Shown here: one piece after another, positions 52,138 to 60,877 of the stretch
Numbering within the stretch: position 1 is the stretch's first letter
Layout: each line of letters begins with the position of its first letter
From: Caulobacter sp.
GTDB taxonomy: Bacteria > Pseudomonadota > Alphaproteobacteria > Caulobacterales > Caulobacteraceae
Length of the DNA: 64,000 nucleotides
Assembly (NCBI GenBank): GCA_028291265.1
Contig: JAQGIK010000095.1
Span: forward strand, 1 to 64,000
Reading direction: 5' to 3'
The notes under the pieces: generated by a model
Databases searched by the model: none
What the model was told of the DNA's origin: nothing
The model's input: the letters and a program-made list of their open reading frames with translations, nothing else
Program-made: the position numbers and the translations under genes

Positions 52138-52520
52138 AGAACCGCCGTCGTCTCGATCTCGACGCGGGCGGCGTCCTCGACGAGCCCTTTGACCTCGACC
52201 ACGGCCATGGCCGGATAGTGGGGGCCGATCAGCTCGCGCCAGAGGGCGCCGATCTCGCGCAGGGACGCCAGGTACTCGCGCTTGTCGACGACGTACCAGG
52301 TCATCCGGACGATGTGTTCGGGGCCGGCCTTGGCCTCGGCCAGCACGGCCAGGGTGTTGAGCAGGACCTGGCGGAACTGGGCGGCGAAGCGGTCCGGGAA
52401 GGCGCCGGCCGTGTCCCAGCCGATCTGGCCGGCGACGAAGACCATGCGGCCCTCGGCGGCGACGCCGTTCGAATAGCCCTTCGGCCGGGGCCAGCCTTCG
52501 GGCAGCAGGACGGTGTGCAT
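52134..52520 (-). CDS. RidA-family protein (enamine/imine deaminase-like)
   Basis: 128 residues. KGYSNGVAAEGRMVFVAGQIGWD, FRQVLLNTLAVLAEAKAGPEHIVRMTWYVVDKREY and PAMAVVEVKGLVEDAARVEIE are RidA/YjgF motifs; the Arg of RidA's active site is aligned near VRMTWYV, and the ending VEIETTAVL differs from canonical RidA (VEIEAIA). As the last gene of the aryl-CoA operon it could hydrolyse enamine/imine intermediates formed from the aminobenzoyl ring. Its ATG overlaps the ligase stop by one base (TAATG). Confidence 0.85.
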   Translation of the reverse strand: MHTVLLPEGWPRPKGYSNGVAAEGRMVFVAGQIGWDTAGAFPDRFAAQFRQVLLNTLAVLAEAKAGPEHIVRMTWYVVDKREYLASLREIGALWRELIGPHYPAMAVVEVKGLVEDAARVEIETTAVL

Positions 52521-54109
52521 TACGTCTCCTTGAGCCGGAAGCGTTGCAGCTTGCCGGTCTGGGTCTTGGGCAGGGCGTCCCGGAATTCGAGGGCGCGGGG
52601 ATATTTGTAGGGGGCGATGACGCCCTTCACGTGGGTCTGCAGTTCGGCTTTCAGATCGTCGCCGGCCGTGAAGCCGGCATTGAGCACCACGAAGGCCTTG
52701 CAGATCTGGCCACGCTCGGGGTCGGGCGCCCCGATCACGGCGGCTTCGGCCACGGCCGGGTGGCGCAGCAGGGCATCCTCGACCTCCGGCGCGCCGATGT
52801 TGTAGCCGGACGAGATGATCATGTCGTCGGCCCGGGAGACGAACCAGAAGTAGCCGTCCTCGTCGCGCCGGTAGAGGTCGCCGGTCAGGTTCCAGCCATC
52901 GCGCACGTAGGTGGCCTGGCGCGAATCGGCCAGGTAGCGGCAGCCCGTCGGGCCGCGCACGGCCAGCCGCCCGGTCTGGCCGGCCGGCAACGGCTGGCCG
53001 GCCTCGTCCTGGATGCGGGCCTCGAAGCCGGGGACCGCCTTGCCGGTCGATCCCGGCCGGATGTCGTCGCCGCGCGCCGAGATGAAGACGTGGAACATCT
53101 CGGTCGAGCCGATGCCGTCGATGATCCGCAGCCCCGTCGCCTCATGCCAGGCGTCCGAGGTGGCGGCCGGCAAGGGCTCGCCGGCCGAAACGCAGGTTTT
53201 CAGGCTCGACAGGTCGTGGTCGGCGGCCAGCCGGATCAGGTGGCGATAGCCGGTCGGGGCGGTGAAGAGGACGCTGGCCCGGTGCGCGGCGATGGTCTCG
53301 GCCAGGGCCTCGAAGCCCGGCCGGTCGCAGAGGGCCGTGGCCGCCCCCGCGGCGGCCGGAAACACCACCAGCCCGCCGAGCCCGAAGGTGAAGGCGATGG
53401 GCGGGGTGCCGACCACCACGTCGGCCGGGGTCAGTCGCAGGATGTGGCGGGCGAAGGTGTCGGCCAGGCTGAGGATGTCGCGGTGCAGGTGGACGCAGCC
53501 CTTGGGCTTGCCGGTCGTGCCGCTGGTGAAGGCGATCAGGGCCGGGTCCTCGGCGGCCGTGTCGACGGCTTCGAAGCCGGCCGGCTTGCCCGAGGCGGCG
53601 GCCTGCAGGACGTCGCTGTCCATCACGGCGGTGAGCACCGGCGCGGCGGCCCGGGCCTCGGCGGCGGCCTCGATGAGGGCCGCGTCGATCAGGCCGATGC
53701 CGACCTGCGCCTTCTCGACCACCGTCGCCAGTTCGCCTGGCCGCAGCATCGGCATGGTGGCGACCACCACGCCCCCGGCCTTGAGGATGGCGAACCAGGC
53801 GGTCAGCACCCAGGCGACGTTGGGCCCGTGCAGCAGCACCCGGTTGCCGGGGACGACGCCGAGGTCCTCGGCCAACACCCGCGCCATGCGGTCGGAGGCG
53901 GCGTCGAGCTCCGCCCAGCTCATCCGGCCGGATTTCCACAACAGCGCCGGGCCGTCCGGACCGGCGGCGGCCTTGGCCCGGCGCAGCAGTTCCGAAGCGG
54001 CGTTCAGGCGCGGCGGATAGTCCAGCCCCGCCAGCAGCAGCACCGGCCGCTGATCCTCGGGCGGCAGGTTGTCGAGGACGAAGCGGTCGAGATGCGCGCT
54101 CGCCGACAT
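52520..54109 (-). CDS. benzoate/2-aminobenzoate-CoA ligase-like acyl-CoA synthetase
   Basis: 529 residues of the adenylate-forming (ANL) superfamily. AFTSGTTGKPKGCVH is the P-loop, DGIGSTEMFH the A5 motif and TGDLYRRDEDGYFWFVSRADDMIISSGYNI the hinge; PKTQTGKLQRFRLKE carries the C-terminal catalytic Lys. DGIGSTEMFHVFIS and the general layout match benzoate- and 2-aminobenzoate-CoA ligases. It would activate the aromatic acid that feeds the monooxygenase. The start at 54109 (MSASAHLDRF) replaces the track start. Position in the operon supports anthranilate as substrate, not proven. Confidence 0.85.
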   Translation of the reverse strand: MSASAHLDRFVLDNLPPEDQRPVLLLAGLDYPPRLNAASELLRRAKAAAGPDGPALLWKSGRMSWAELDAASDRMARVLAEDLGVVPGNRVLLHGPNVAWVLTAWFAILKAGGVVVATMPMLRPGELATVVEKAQVGIGLIDAALIEAAAEARAAAPVLTAVMDSDVLQAAASGKPAGFEAVDTAAEDPALIAFTSGTTGKPKGCVHLHRDILSLADTFARHILRLTPADVVVGTPPIAFTFGLGGLVVFPAAAGAATALCDRPGFEALAETIAAHRASVLFTAPTGYRHLIRLAADHDLSSLKTCVSAGEPLPAATSDAWHEATGLRIIDGIGSTEMFHVFISARGDDIRPGSTGKAVPGFEARIQDEAGQPLPAGQTGRLAVRGPTGCRYLADSRQATYVRDGWNLTGDLYRRDEDGYFWFVSRADDMIISSGYNIGAPEVEDALLRHPAVAEAAVIGAPDPERGQICKAFVVLNAGFTAGDDLKAELQTHVKGVIAPYKYPRALEFRDALPKTQTGKLQRFRLKET

Positions 54110-54114
54110 GGCCG

Positions 54115-54924
54115 TCAGTTCCCCTCGAACACCGGCTGCCGCTTGGCGGCGAAGGCCTCGTAGGCGCGTCGGAAGTCCTGGGTCTGCATGCAGATGGCCT
54201 GGGCCTGCGCCTCGGCCTCGATGGCGGCGTCGAGGCTCATGTCCCATTCGACGTTGAGCTGGGTCTTGGTCATGCCGTGGGCGAAGGTCGGGCCGCTGGC
54301 CAGGCTGACCGCCAGCGCCCGCGCCGTCTCCATCAGCGCCTCGGACTCGACCAGCCGATTGTGGAAACCCCAGCGTTCGCCCTCGTCGGCGGTCATCGTC
54401 CTGCCCGTGAACAGCAGTTCCGAGGCCCGCCCCTGGCCGATCAGCCGGGGCAGGATGGCGCAGGCGCCCATGTCGCAGCCGGCCAGGCCGACGCGGGTGA
54501 AGAGGAAGGCGGTCTTGGCCCTGGGCGTGGCGATCCGCATGTCGGATGCCATGGCCATGATCGCCCCGGCCCCGGCGCAGACCCCGTCGATGGCGGCGAT
54601 CAGCGGCTGGGGACAGGCCCGCATGGCTTTCACCAGGTCGCCCGTCATGTGGGTGAAGGCCAGCAATTCCGGCATGGTCATCCGGGTCAGCGGTCCGATG
54701 ATCTCATGCACGTCGCCGCCGGAGGAGAAGTTGCCGCCGGCCCCGGTGACGATCACCGCCTTGCAGTCGTCGGCCTGGGCGAGGGCCCGGAACAGGCCGC
54801 GCATCTCGGCGTAGGACTCGAAGGTCAGGGGGTTCTTCCGCTCCGGCCGGTTGAGAGTCAGGGTCCCGACCCCGTCCTCCACCGCCCACAGGAAATGCTC
54901 GGCGCGATAGTCGCTCGCCTTCAT
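54115..54924 (-). CDS. enoyl-CoA hydratase/isomerase family protein
   Basis: 269 residues. [36 protein letters not shown] (first oxyanion block) and [22 protein letters not shown] with [30 protein letters not shown] are crotonase-fold motifs; one of the two acid residues of classic hydratases is replaced by Ala-rich sequence, so it might be a ring hydrolase or isomerase. GGAGGAAC precedes ATG 54924, which overlaps the MarR stop (ATGA). The long N-terminal extension of the track ORF (to 55347) is not used. Confidence 0.85.
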   Translation of the reverse strand: MKASDYRAEHFLWAVEDGVGTLTLNRPERKNPLTFESYAEMRGLFRALAQADDCKAVIVTGAGGNFSSGGDVHEIIGPLTRMTMPELLAFTHMTGDLVKAMRACPQPLIAAIDGVCAGAGAIMAMASDMRIATPRAKTAFLFTRVGLAGCDMGACAILPRLIGQGRASELLFTGRTMTADEGERWGFHNRLVESEALMETARALAVSLASGPTFAHGMTKTQLNVEWDMSLDAAIEAEAQAQAICMQTQDFRRAYEAFAAKRQPVFEGN

Positions 54925-55412
54925 GGGGTCGTTCCTCCAGTGGCCTGCAGCGATTTCTTGGTTCGCTCCAGCAGGCGGGTCAGGTCTTCGGCCTCGCCGG
55001 CCGCCAGGCCGGAGAGCAGGGTCTCGATCCAGTGTTCGTGGGCCAGCGCCATCGCGTCGAACCGGGCCTGGCCCAGGGCCGTGATCCGCACCCGCCGCGC
55101 CCGGCGGTCGGGGCCGTCCAGCCCCTCGATCATGCCGTCGGCCTTCAGCCGGGCGGCCAGGCCGGTGACGTTGCCGTTGCTGACCATCAGCATGCGCGAC
55201 ACCTCGCCCATCGTCAGGCCCGCCTGGCCGGCCCGGTCCAGCGCCGACAGCATGTCGAAGCGGGGCAGGGTCGAGCCGAAGTCGTCGCGCAGCCGCTGGG
55301 CGATCCGCTGCTCGATGGCCGTGGAACAGGTCAGCAGCCGCAGCCACAGGCGCAGGGAGCGCTTGCCGTCCGGCGCGCCACCGAGGCGGTCGGGAAGGGC
55401 GACGACGCTCAC
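54921..55412 (-). CDS. MarR-family regulator within the aryl-CoA operon
   Basis: 163 residues. The winged-helix region [63 protein letters not shown] is typical (about 55-120). The start is GTG 55412 overlapping the SDR stop (GTGA). MarR proteins of such operons respond to aromatic acids or their CoA esters; the palindrome TTTAAGCTTAAA at the operon's 5' end is a natural operator candidate. Confidence 0.85.
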   Translation of the reverse strand: MSVVALPDRLGGAPDGKRSLRLWLRLLTCSTAIEQRIAQRLRDDFGSTLPRFDMLSALDRAGQAGLTMGEVSRMLMVSNGNVTGLAARLKADGMIEGLDGPDRRARRVRITALGQARFDAMALAHEHWIETLLSGLAAGEAEDLTRLLERTKKSLQATGGTTP

Positions 55413-56170
55413 AGCTCGCCCCCGGCGATGGGCAGGGCGGCCCCGTTGACGGCCGCCGCCTCCTCGCCGCACAGCCATAGCACCAGGGCGGCGACCTCCT
55501 CCGGCCTGATCAATCGGCCGAGCGGGTTGACCGAGAACAGGGCGGCGCGCGCCTCGTCCTCGCTCCGGCCGGTCTTGCCGACCAGGGTCTCGACCGAGCG
55601 GGCGACCAGGTCGGTGTCGGTAAAGCCGGGGCAGACGGCGTTGACCGTCACCCCCTTGGCGGCGACCTCCAGGGCCAGGGCGCGGGTCAGGCCGACCAGT
55701 CCGTGCTTGGCGGCGACATAGGCGGAAACGTAGCCGTAGCCCTTCAGGCCGGCCGTCGAGGCGACGTTGACGATGCGGCCCCAACCGCGCTCCAGCATGG
55801 CCGGCAGCACCTGACGCGACGCCTCGGCCGGGGCCTCGAGATTGAGAGCCAGGCTGGCCCGCAGATCGGCGGCGCTGGTCTTCAGGAATGGGGCCGAGCT
55901 GGTTCCGCCGGCGTTGTTGATCAGGATGTCGATGGCGCCGAAATGCATCCGGCCCCGCTCCAGGGCCGTCGCCAGGGCGGCCGCGTCGGTGACGTCGGCG
56001 GCGGCAACGGCGGCGGCCTCGCCGATCAGCCCCCGGGTCGCTTCGAGCGCCTCATGCCGACGGCCGATCAGGGTGACGCAGGCGCCTGCGCCGGCCAGCG
56101 CCACGGCGGTCGCCCGGCCTATGCCGGACCCAGCGCCGGTGACCACGGCATGTTTCCCCGCAAGGCTCAT
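55409..56170 (-). CDS. SDR-family 3-hydroxyacyl-CoA dehydrogenase-like oxidoreductase
   Basis: 253 residues. [64 protein letters not shown] (Ser-Tyr-Lys) are clear. The N-terminal strand 2 VTLIGRR with Arg favours NADP(H) or NAD(H) mixed use. In the operon it probably oxidises a hydroxyacyl-CoA after hydration. The gene overlaps the monooxygenase gene (ATGA). Confidence 0.87.
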   Translation of the reverse strand: MSLAGKHAVVTGAGSGIGRATAVALAGAGACVTLIGRRHEALEATRGLIGEAAAVAAADVTDAAALATALERGRMHFGAIDILINNAGGTSSAPFLKTSAADLRASLALNLEAPAEASRQVLPAMLERGWGRIVNVASTAGLKGYGYVSAYVAAKHGLVGLTRALALEVAAKGVTVNAVCPGFTDTDLVARSVETLVGKTGRSEDEARAALFSVNPLGRLIRPEEVAALVLWLCGEEAAAVNGAALPIAGGEL

Positions 56171-58476
56171 ACCGGTCCCGCCTGCTGTTGACGTTCGACG
56201 TTTCTGGCGAGGTTGCGGGCCAGCTGGGCGAAGCCGGCCAGGTACTGCACGGGCGGCGGGGCGGCGAACCAGCCCTGCTCGGCGGCGGCCCGCAGGGTCC
56301 AGTTCGGGTCGGCCAGGTGCGGCCGGGCCAGGGCGCAGAGGTCGGCCCGGCCGGCGGCCAGGATCGAGTTGACGTGGTCGGTCTCGTAGATGTTGCCGAC
56401 CGCCATGGTCGCCACCCCGGCCTCGTTGCGGATGCGGTCGCTGAACGGGGTCTGGAACATGCGGCCGTAGACCGGCTCGGCCGCCTCGCTGGTCTGGCCG
56501 GCCGAGACGTCGATCAGGTCGCAGCCGGCGTCGGCGAAGGCGCGGGCGATGGCGACGGACTCTTCGGGCGCCAGACCATCCTCGACCCAGTCGGTGGCCG
56601 ACAGCCGCACGGACATCGGCTTGTCGTCCGGCCAGGCGGCGCGCATGGCGGCGAAGACTTCCAGCGGGAAGCGCAGGCGGTTTTCGAGGCTGCCGCCGTA
56701 CTCATCGGTGCGGTGGTTGGAAACCGGCGTCAGGAAGGACGACAGCAGGTAACCGTGGGCGCCGTGCAGCTCGACCATGTCGAAGCCCGCCTCGTCCGCG
56801 AGTTTCACGGCGCGGACGAAGTCGGCGGTGACCCGGTCCATGTCGGCGCGAGTCATGGCGCGCGGAATCTGGTCCCGCTCCGACCAGGCAATCGCCGACG
56901 GCGCGATCAGAGCCCAGCCGCCCTCTTCCAGCGGCAGGTCGGCGCGCGGGCCCCAGGGCCGTTCGACCGAACCCTTGCGGCCGGCGTGGGCCAGCTGCAG
57001 GCAGATCCGCGCGCCCTGGGCGTGGACGAAGTCGACGATCCGGCTCCAGGCGTCGCGGTGCTCGGGCCGGTACATCCCGGCGCAGCCGGGCGTGATCCGC
57101 CCGTCGGCGCTGACGTCGGTCATCTCGGTGAAGACCAGCCCCGCCCCACCCAGCGCCCGGCCGCCGAGGTGGACCAGGTGGAAGTCGCCGACCAGCCCGT
57201 CCTCGGCCGAGTACATGCACATCGGCGAGACCACCACGCGATTGGGAAGGGTCAGGCCGCGCAGCCGCAGCGGCGTGAACATTGGCGGCGGCGGTTTGCG
57301 GCTCGGCGGCGCCCCCGCCTGGTCGGCGAACCAGCGTTCCAGGCCCAACAGGAAGTCGCCGTCGCGCAGGCGCAGGTTCTCATGGCTGACCCGCTGGCTG
57401 CGGGTCAGCAGGCTGTAGGCGAACTGCAGCGGGTCGAGCCCCGTGTAGCGGTCCAGGGTCTCGAACCATTCGGTCGAATTGCGCGCCGCGCTCTGCAGCT
57501 TCAGCACCTCGACCCGCCGGTCGGCCTCGTAGGCCGCCAGGCCTGTGTCGAGATCGCCGCCTTCCGTGACCGCCTCGGCCAGCCGGATGGCGTCCTCGAA
57601 GGCAAGCTTGGTCCCCGAGCCGATGGAGAAGTGGGCCGTGTGGGCCGCATCTCCGAGCAGCACCAGATTGCCGTCCCGCCAGTTGGAACAGGCCACCCGC
57701 GGAAAGTTGAGCCAGGCCGAACCACGCAGATGTCGCGCATTGCTCTTCAGCGCATGGCCGTTCAGCCAGGCCGCGAACAGCCCTTCGGCCGCCCGGCAGG
57801 TCTCGTCCTGGTCCATGCGGTCGAAGCCGAGGCCGGCCCAGGTCGCCTGCGAACACTCGACGATAAAGGTCGAGCCGCCCTCCTCGAACCGGTAGGCATG
57901 GGCCCAGATCCAGCCGTGCGGCGTCAGGGCGAAGGCGAAGGTGAAGGCGTCGAAGGCCTTGGCCGTGCCCAGCCAGATGTATTTGTTGCTCCGCACATCG
58001 ACATCGACCCCGAACACCTCGGGCCGCTCATTGCGGGCCCGACTGTTCAGCCCGTCGGCGGCGACCACCAGGTCGGCCTCCAGCGCCGCCGGATCGACCT
58101 CGCTCTCGAACCGCAAATCGACGCCGAGCGCCCGGGCCCGCTCATGCAGGATATTCAGCAGCCGCTGCCGCCCGATGCCGGCGAAGCCGTGCCCGCCCGA
58201 CCGGATCGTCTGCCCATGGATGTGGACGTCGATGTCGTCCCAATGGACGAAGGCCGCCTCGATCAGGCCCGCCGTCTCCGGATCGTTGGCCTTCAGATTG
58301 GCCAGCGTCTGGTCCGAAAACACCACCCCCCAGCCAAAGGTGTCGTCCGGCCGGTTGCGCTCATGCACCACGACCGACAGCGTCGGATCGCGCAGCTTCA
58401 GGGAGATGGCGAGGTAAAGGCCGCCGGGGCCGGCCCCGACGACAGCGATGCTCCGAACCTGGGAAGGCCGCGACAT
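56167..58476 (-). CDS. bifunctional 2-aminobenzoyl-CoA monooxygenase/reductase-like (salicylyl-CoA 5-hydroxylase/oxidoreductase)
   Basis: 769 residues. The N-terminal half is a flavin monooxygenase: [15 protein letters not shown] (FAD), [14 protein letters not shown] and [34 protein letters not shown] (second FAD motif). From about residue 400 an old-yellow-enzyme domain follows ([49 protein letters not shown]). This fusion is the hallmark of Azoarcus 2-aminobenzoyl-CoA monooxygenase/reductase, which hydroxylates and reduces the ring of anthraniloyl-CoA. The related single-domain salicylyl-CoA 5-hydroxylases lack the second part. ATG 58476 has no Shine-Dalgarno; a TATTTT lies 11 bases upstream, so the message may be leaderless. 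Confidence 0.88.
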   Translation of the reverse strand: MSRPSQVRSIAVVGAGPGGLYLAISLKLRDPTLSVVVHERNRPDDTFGWGVVFSDQTLANLKANDPETAGLIEAAFVHWDDIDVHIHGQTIRSGGHGFAGIGRQRLLNILHERARALGVDLRFESEVDPAALEADLVVAADGLNSRARNERPEVFGVDVDVRSNKYIWLGTAKAFDAFTFAFALTPHGWIWAHAYRFEEGGSTFIVECSQATWAGLGFDRMDQDETCRAAEGLFAAWLNGHALKSNARHLRGSAWLNFPRVACSNWRDGNLVLLGDAAHTAHFSIGSGTKLAFEDAIRLAEAVTEGGDLDTGLAAYEADRRVEVLKLQSAARNSTEWFETLDRYTGLDPLQFAYSLLTRSQRVSHENLRLRDGDFLLGLERWFADQAGAPPSRKPPPPMFTPLRLRGLTLPNRVVVSPMCMYSAEDGLVGDFHLVHLGGRALGGAGLVFTEMTDVSADGRITPGCAGMYRPEHRDAWSRIVDFVHAQGARICLQLAHAGRKGSVERPWGPRADLPLEEGGWALIAPSAIAWSERDQIPRAMTRADMDRVTADFVRAVKLADEAGFDMVELHGAHGYLLSSFLTPVSNHRTDEYGGSLENRLRFPLEVFAAMRAAWPDDKPMSVRLSATDWVEDGLAPEESVAIARAFADAGCDLIDVSAGQTSEAAEPVYGRMFQTPFSDRIRNEAGVATMAVGNIYETDHVNSILAAGRADLCALARPHLADPNWTLRAAAEQGWFAAPPPVQYLAGFAQLARNLARNVERQQQAGPV

Positions 58477-58478
58477 GC

Positions 58479-58490
58479 TTTAAGCTTAAA
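58479..58490. promoter_or_regulatory. perfect 12-bp palindrome TTTAAGCTTAAA at the operon start (MarR operator candidate)
   Basis: TTTAAGCTTAAA is its own reverse complement and lies two bases before the ATG of the monooxygenase gene on the minus strand, overlapping the region where a -10 element (TATTTT) would sit. The A/T-rich patch stands out from its surroundings. Confidence 0.5.
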
Positions 58491-58529
58491 ATAAAACCAG
58501 GCCTCGGTCCAGCGGGCGGTTCGCGGGCG

Positions 58530-58817
58530 TCACTCAGCCGGATGAAACTCGAAATCGATCAGGTAGACGTTCTGGCCGGCCCCATGCTTGGCGACCTTGA
58601 GCAGATCGACGACCCCTGCGAACCCCGACCGCCGGGCCAGGGCCGGGGTGATGTCGGCCAGTTCGATCTGGCGGATGCGCAGGACCTCCACCGCCCCGCC
58701 CTCCATGGCGTAGCGGTTGCCGACCTTGACCCGCGCCGACTGCCAGATGCGCACCGTGCAGTCGATTTCGCCCCGCCGGATCGGCTCGCGCAGGCGTTTG
58801 ATGAACATCAGGCTCAT
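58530..58817 (-). CDS. ASCH-domain protein
   Basis: 95 residues. FIKRLREPIRRGEIDCTVRIWQSARVKVGNRYAM, EVLRIRQIELADITPALARRSGFAGVVDLLKVAKHGAGQNVYLIDF fits small ASCH/PUA-like domains, proposed RNA-binding or hydrolase folds, some of which hydrolyse modified nucleosides. ATG 58817 is chosen (GGTGA seven bases upstream) rather than the ORF-track extension to 59189, which runs through the divergent gmhB gene. Function unknown. Confidence 0.7.
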   Translation of the reverse strand: MSLMFIKRLREPIRRGEIDCTVRIWQSARVKVGNRYAMEGGAVEVLRIRQIELADITPALARRSGFAGVVDLLKVAKHGAGQNVYLIDFEFHPAE

Positions 58818-58868
58818 GGCGGTCACCATAGCGTGGCCCCGACTCAGCAGACACCCTACATACGGCCC

Positions 58869-59393
58869 ATGCTCGCGCCCTTCGCCGTGATCTTCGACCG
58901 CGACGGCGTCCTCAACGAGGACTACGGCTATGCCTATGAGTCGGACAAGCTGGTCTGGATCCCCGGGGCCCGCGCCGCCATCAAGCGGGTCAACGCCGCC
59001 GGCGGCGTCGTCGTGATCGCCACCAACCAGTCGGGGATCGGGCGGGGCTACTACAGCGAAGAGCAGATGCACGGCTTCCATGCCGAGATGAAGCGGCAGC
59101 TGGCTGCCGACGGCGCGCGCATCGACGCCATCTACTTCTGCCCCTTCCATGAGGCGGCCGCCGAAGCGCGCTACCGCCACGCCGACCATCCCGACCGCAA
59201 GCCCAACCCCGGCATGGTGCTGCGGGCGCTGAAGGATTTCGGCGTCGATCCGAAGCGGGCCCTGATGATCGGCGACAAGCCGGCCGACGTGCAGGCGGCG
59301 CAGGCCGCCGGGGTCGACGGCTATCTCTATGAGGAGGGCGACCTCGAGGACTTCCTGCTCGACGCCGCCTCGCGCACGGGTCTGCCGCTGTAA
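58869..59393 (+). CDS. gmhB: D-glycero-D-manno-heptose 1,7-bisphosphate 7-phosphatase-like HAD protein (GmhB/HisB-N)
   Basis: 174 residues. IFDRDGVLNEDYGY (motif I), VIATNQSGIGRGYYSEE (motif II) and HPDRKPNPGMVLRALKDF, MIGDKPADVQAAQAAGV (III/IV) are clear. In E. coli GmhB a zinc loop has four Cys/His ligands (CxH...CxC); here the first part CPFHEAAA remains, but the second Cys pair is replaced by DHPDRKP, as in many alphaproteobacterial members. It would make heptose-1-phosphate for LPS core. The first residues follow MLAPFAV. Confidence 0.8.
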   Translation: MLAPFAVIFDRDGVLNEDYGYAYESDKLVWIPGARAAIKRVNAAGGVVVIATNQSGIGRGYYSEEQMHGFHAEMKRQLAADGARIDAIYFCPFHEAAAEARYRHADHPDRKPNPGMVLRALKDFGVDPKRALMIGDKPADVQAAQAAGVDGYLYEEGDLEDFLLDAASRTGLPL

Positions 59394-59490
59394 CGCAGCT
59401 GTTTGCTTCCTTCATGCCCGCTTACGCGTTAGGCAGGGGCCAAATCATGCCCGCGCAAAGGGCGCCCCAAGAACGTTTTTGGACATCCCC

Positions 59491-60873
59491 ATGACCGAAC
59501 TGCCCGCCGCCTCGCACTCGGCGCTCGACCTCATCGGCCTGACGCCGATGGTCGAGGTGACCCGGATCGACACCGGCCTCTGCCGCCTGTTCCTCAAGCT
59601 GGAGAACCAGAACCCCGGCGGCTCGATCAAGGACCGCATCGCCCGCTCGATGATCGAGGCGGCCGAGAAGGACGGAACCCTCAAGCCCGGCGGCGTCATC
59701 ATCGAGGCCACGGCCGGCAACACGGGCCTGGGCCTGGCGCAGGTCGCCACCCTCAAGGGCTACAAGCTGATCCTCATCGTGCCGGACAAGATGGCGCGGG
59801 AGAAGATCCTCCACCTGCGGGCCATGGGCGTCGATGTCCGCATCACCCGTTCGGACGTCGGCAAGGGCCACCCCGAATACTACCAGGACATGGCCCAGAC
59901 GATCGCCCAGGGCCTGCCGGGCTCGCTGTACGTCAACCAGTTCGAGAACCCGGCCAACCCCTACGCCCACGAGACCACCACCGGCCCGGAAATCCTCACC
60001 CAGATGGACGGCGACATCGACGCCATGGTCGTCGGCGTCGGTTCGGGCGGCACCCTGACCGGGCTTGGCCGCTACTTCCAGAAACACAGCCCGAAAACGA
60101 AGATGATCCTCGCCGACCCGGTCGGCTCGATCCTCTACGACTACGTCAACACCGGCGCCTACGGCGAGGCCGGCAGCTGGATCGTCGAGGGCATCGGCGA
60201 GGACTTCATCCCGGTCAACGCCCAGATGGACCTGGTCTCCAAGGCCTATGCCATCAGCGACCGCGAGAGCGTCGAGACGGCCCGCGAACTGCTGCAGAAG
60301 GAAGGCATCCTGGCCGGCAGCTCGTCGGGCACCCTGCTGGCGGCGGCGCTGAAATACTGCCGCGAGCAGACCGAGCCCAAGCGAGTCGTCAGCCTGGTCT
60401 GCGACACCGGCGCCAAATACCTGACCAAGATGTTCAACGACCTGTGGGTCTCGGCCCATGGCTTCGAGGACCGCACCGCGCGCGGCGACATCTCCGACCT
60501 GATCGCCAAGCGCTACAGCGACGGCGGCGTCATCACCATCGGCCCCGACGACACCCTGCTGACCGCCTACAACCGCATGCGCTCGGCCGACATCAGCCAG
60601 CTGCCGGTGGTCGACCACGGCAAGCTGGTCGGCATCCTCGACGAGAGCGACGTGCTGACCGCCGTCGCCCGCGCCCACGACGGCGAAGGCTTCGCCTCCA
60701 AGGTCGGCGGGGCGATGACTCGCAACGTCAAGACCCTGGAATCGCACCAGCCGATGTCGGCGCTCACCGCCGTGTTCGAGCGTGACGAGGTGGCGGTGGT
60801 CATGGACGGCGACGAACTCCTGGGCTTGATCACCCGGGTCGATCTCATCAACCACCTGCGCCGGACGGCCTGA
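59491..60873 (+). CDS. cystathionine beta-synthase (PLP domain plus CBS pair)
   Basis: 460 residues. NPGGSIKDRIARSMIE carries the PLP Lys, EATAGNTGLGLAQVA and GVGSGGTLTGLGRYF the phosphate-binding loops. From about residue 335 two CBS domains follow (VITIGPDDTLLTAYNRM, LPVVDHGKLVGILDESDVLTAV and MTRNVKTLESHQPMSALTAVFERDEVAVV), which often bind adenosyl ligands. It makes cystathionine from homocysteine and serine. The ATG at 59491 fits the first family residues; the track extension to 59329 lies within gmhB. Confidence 0.92.
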   Translation: MTELPAASHSALDLIGLTPMVEVTRIDTGLCRLFLKLENQNPGGSIKDRIARSMIEAAEKDGTLKPGGVIIEATAGNTGLGLAQVATLKGYKLILIVPDKMAREKILHLRAMGVDVRITRSDVGKGHPEYYQDMAQTIAQGLPGSLYVNQFENPANPYAHETTTGPEILTQMDGDIDAMVVGVGSGGTLTGLGRYFQKHSPKTKMILADPVGSILYDYVNTGAYGEAGSWIVEGIGEDFIPVNAQMDLVSKAYAISDRESVETARELLQKEGILAGSSSGTLLAAALKYCREQTEPKRVVSLVCDTGAKYLTKMFNDLWVSAHGFEDRTARGDISDLIAKRYSDGGVITIGPDDTLLTAYNRMRSADISQLPVVDHGKLVGILDESDVLTAVARAHDGEGFASKVGGAMTRNVKTLESHQPMSALTAVFERDEVAVVMDGDELLGLITRVDLINHLRRTA

Positions 60874-60877
60874 ACCC

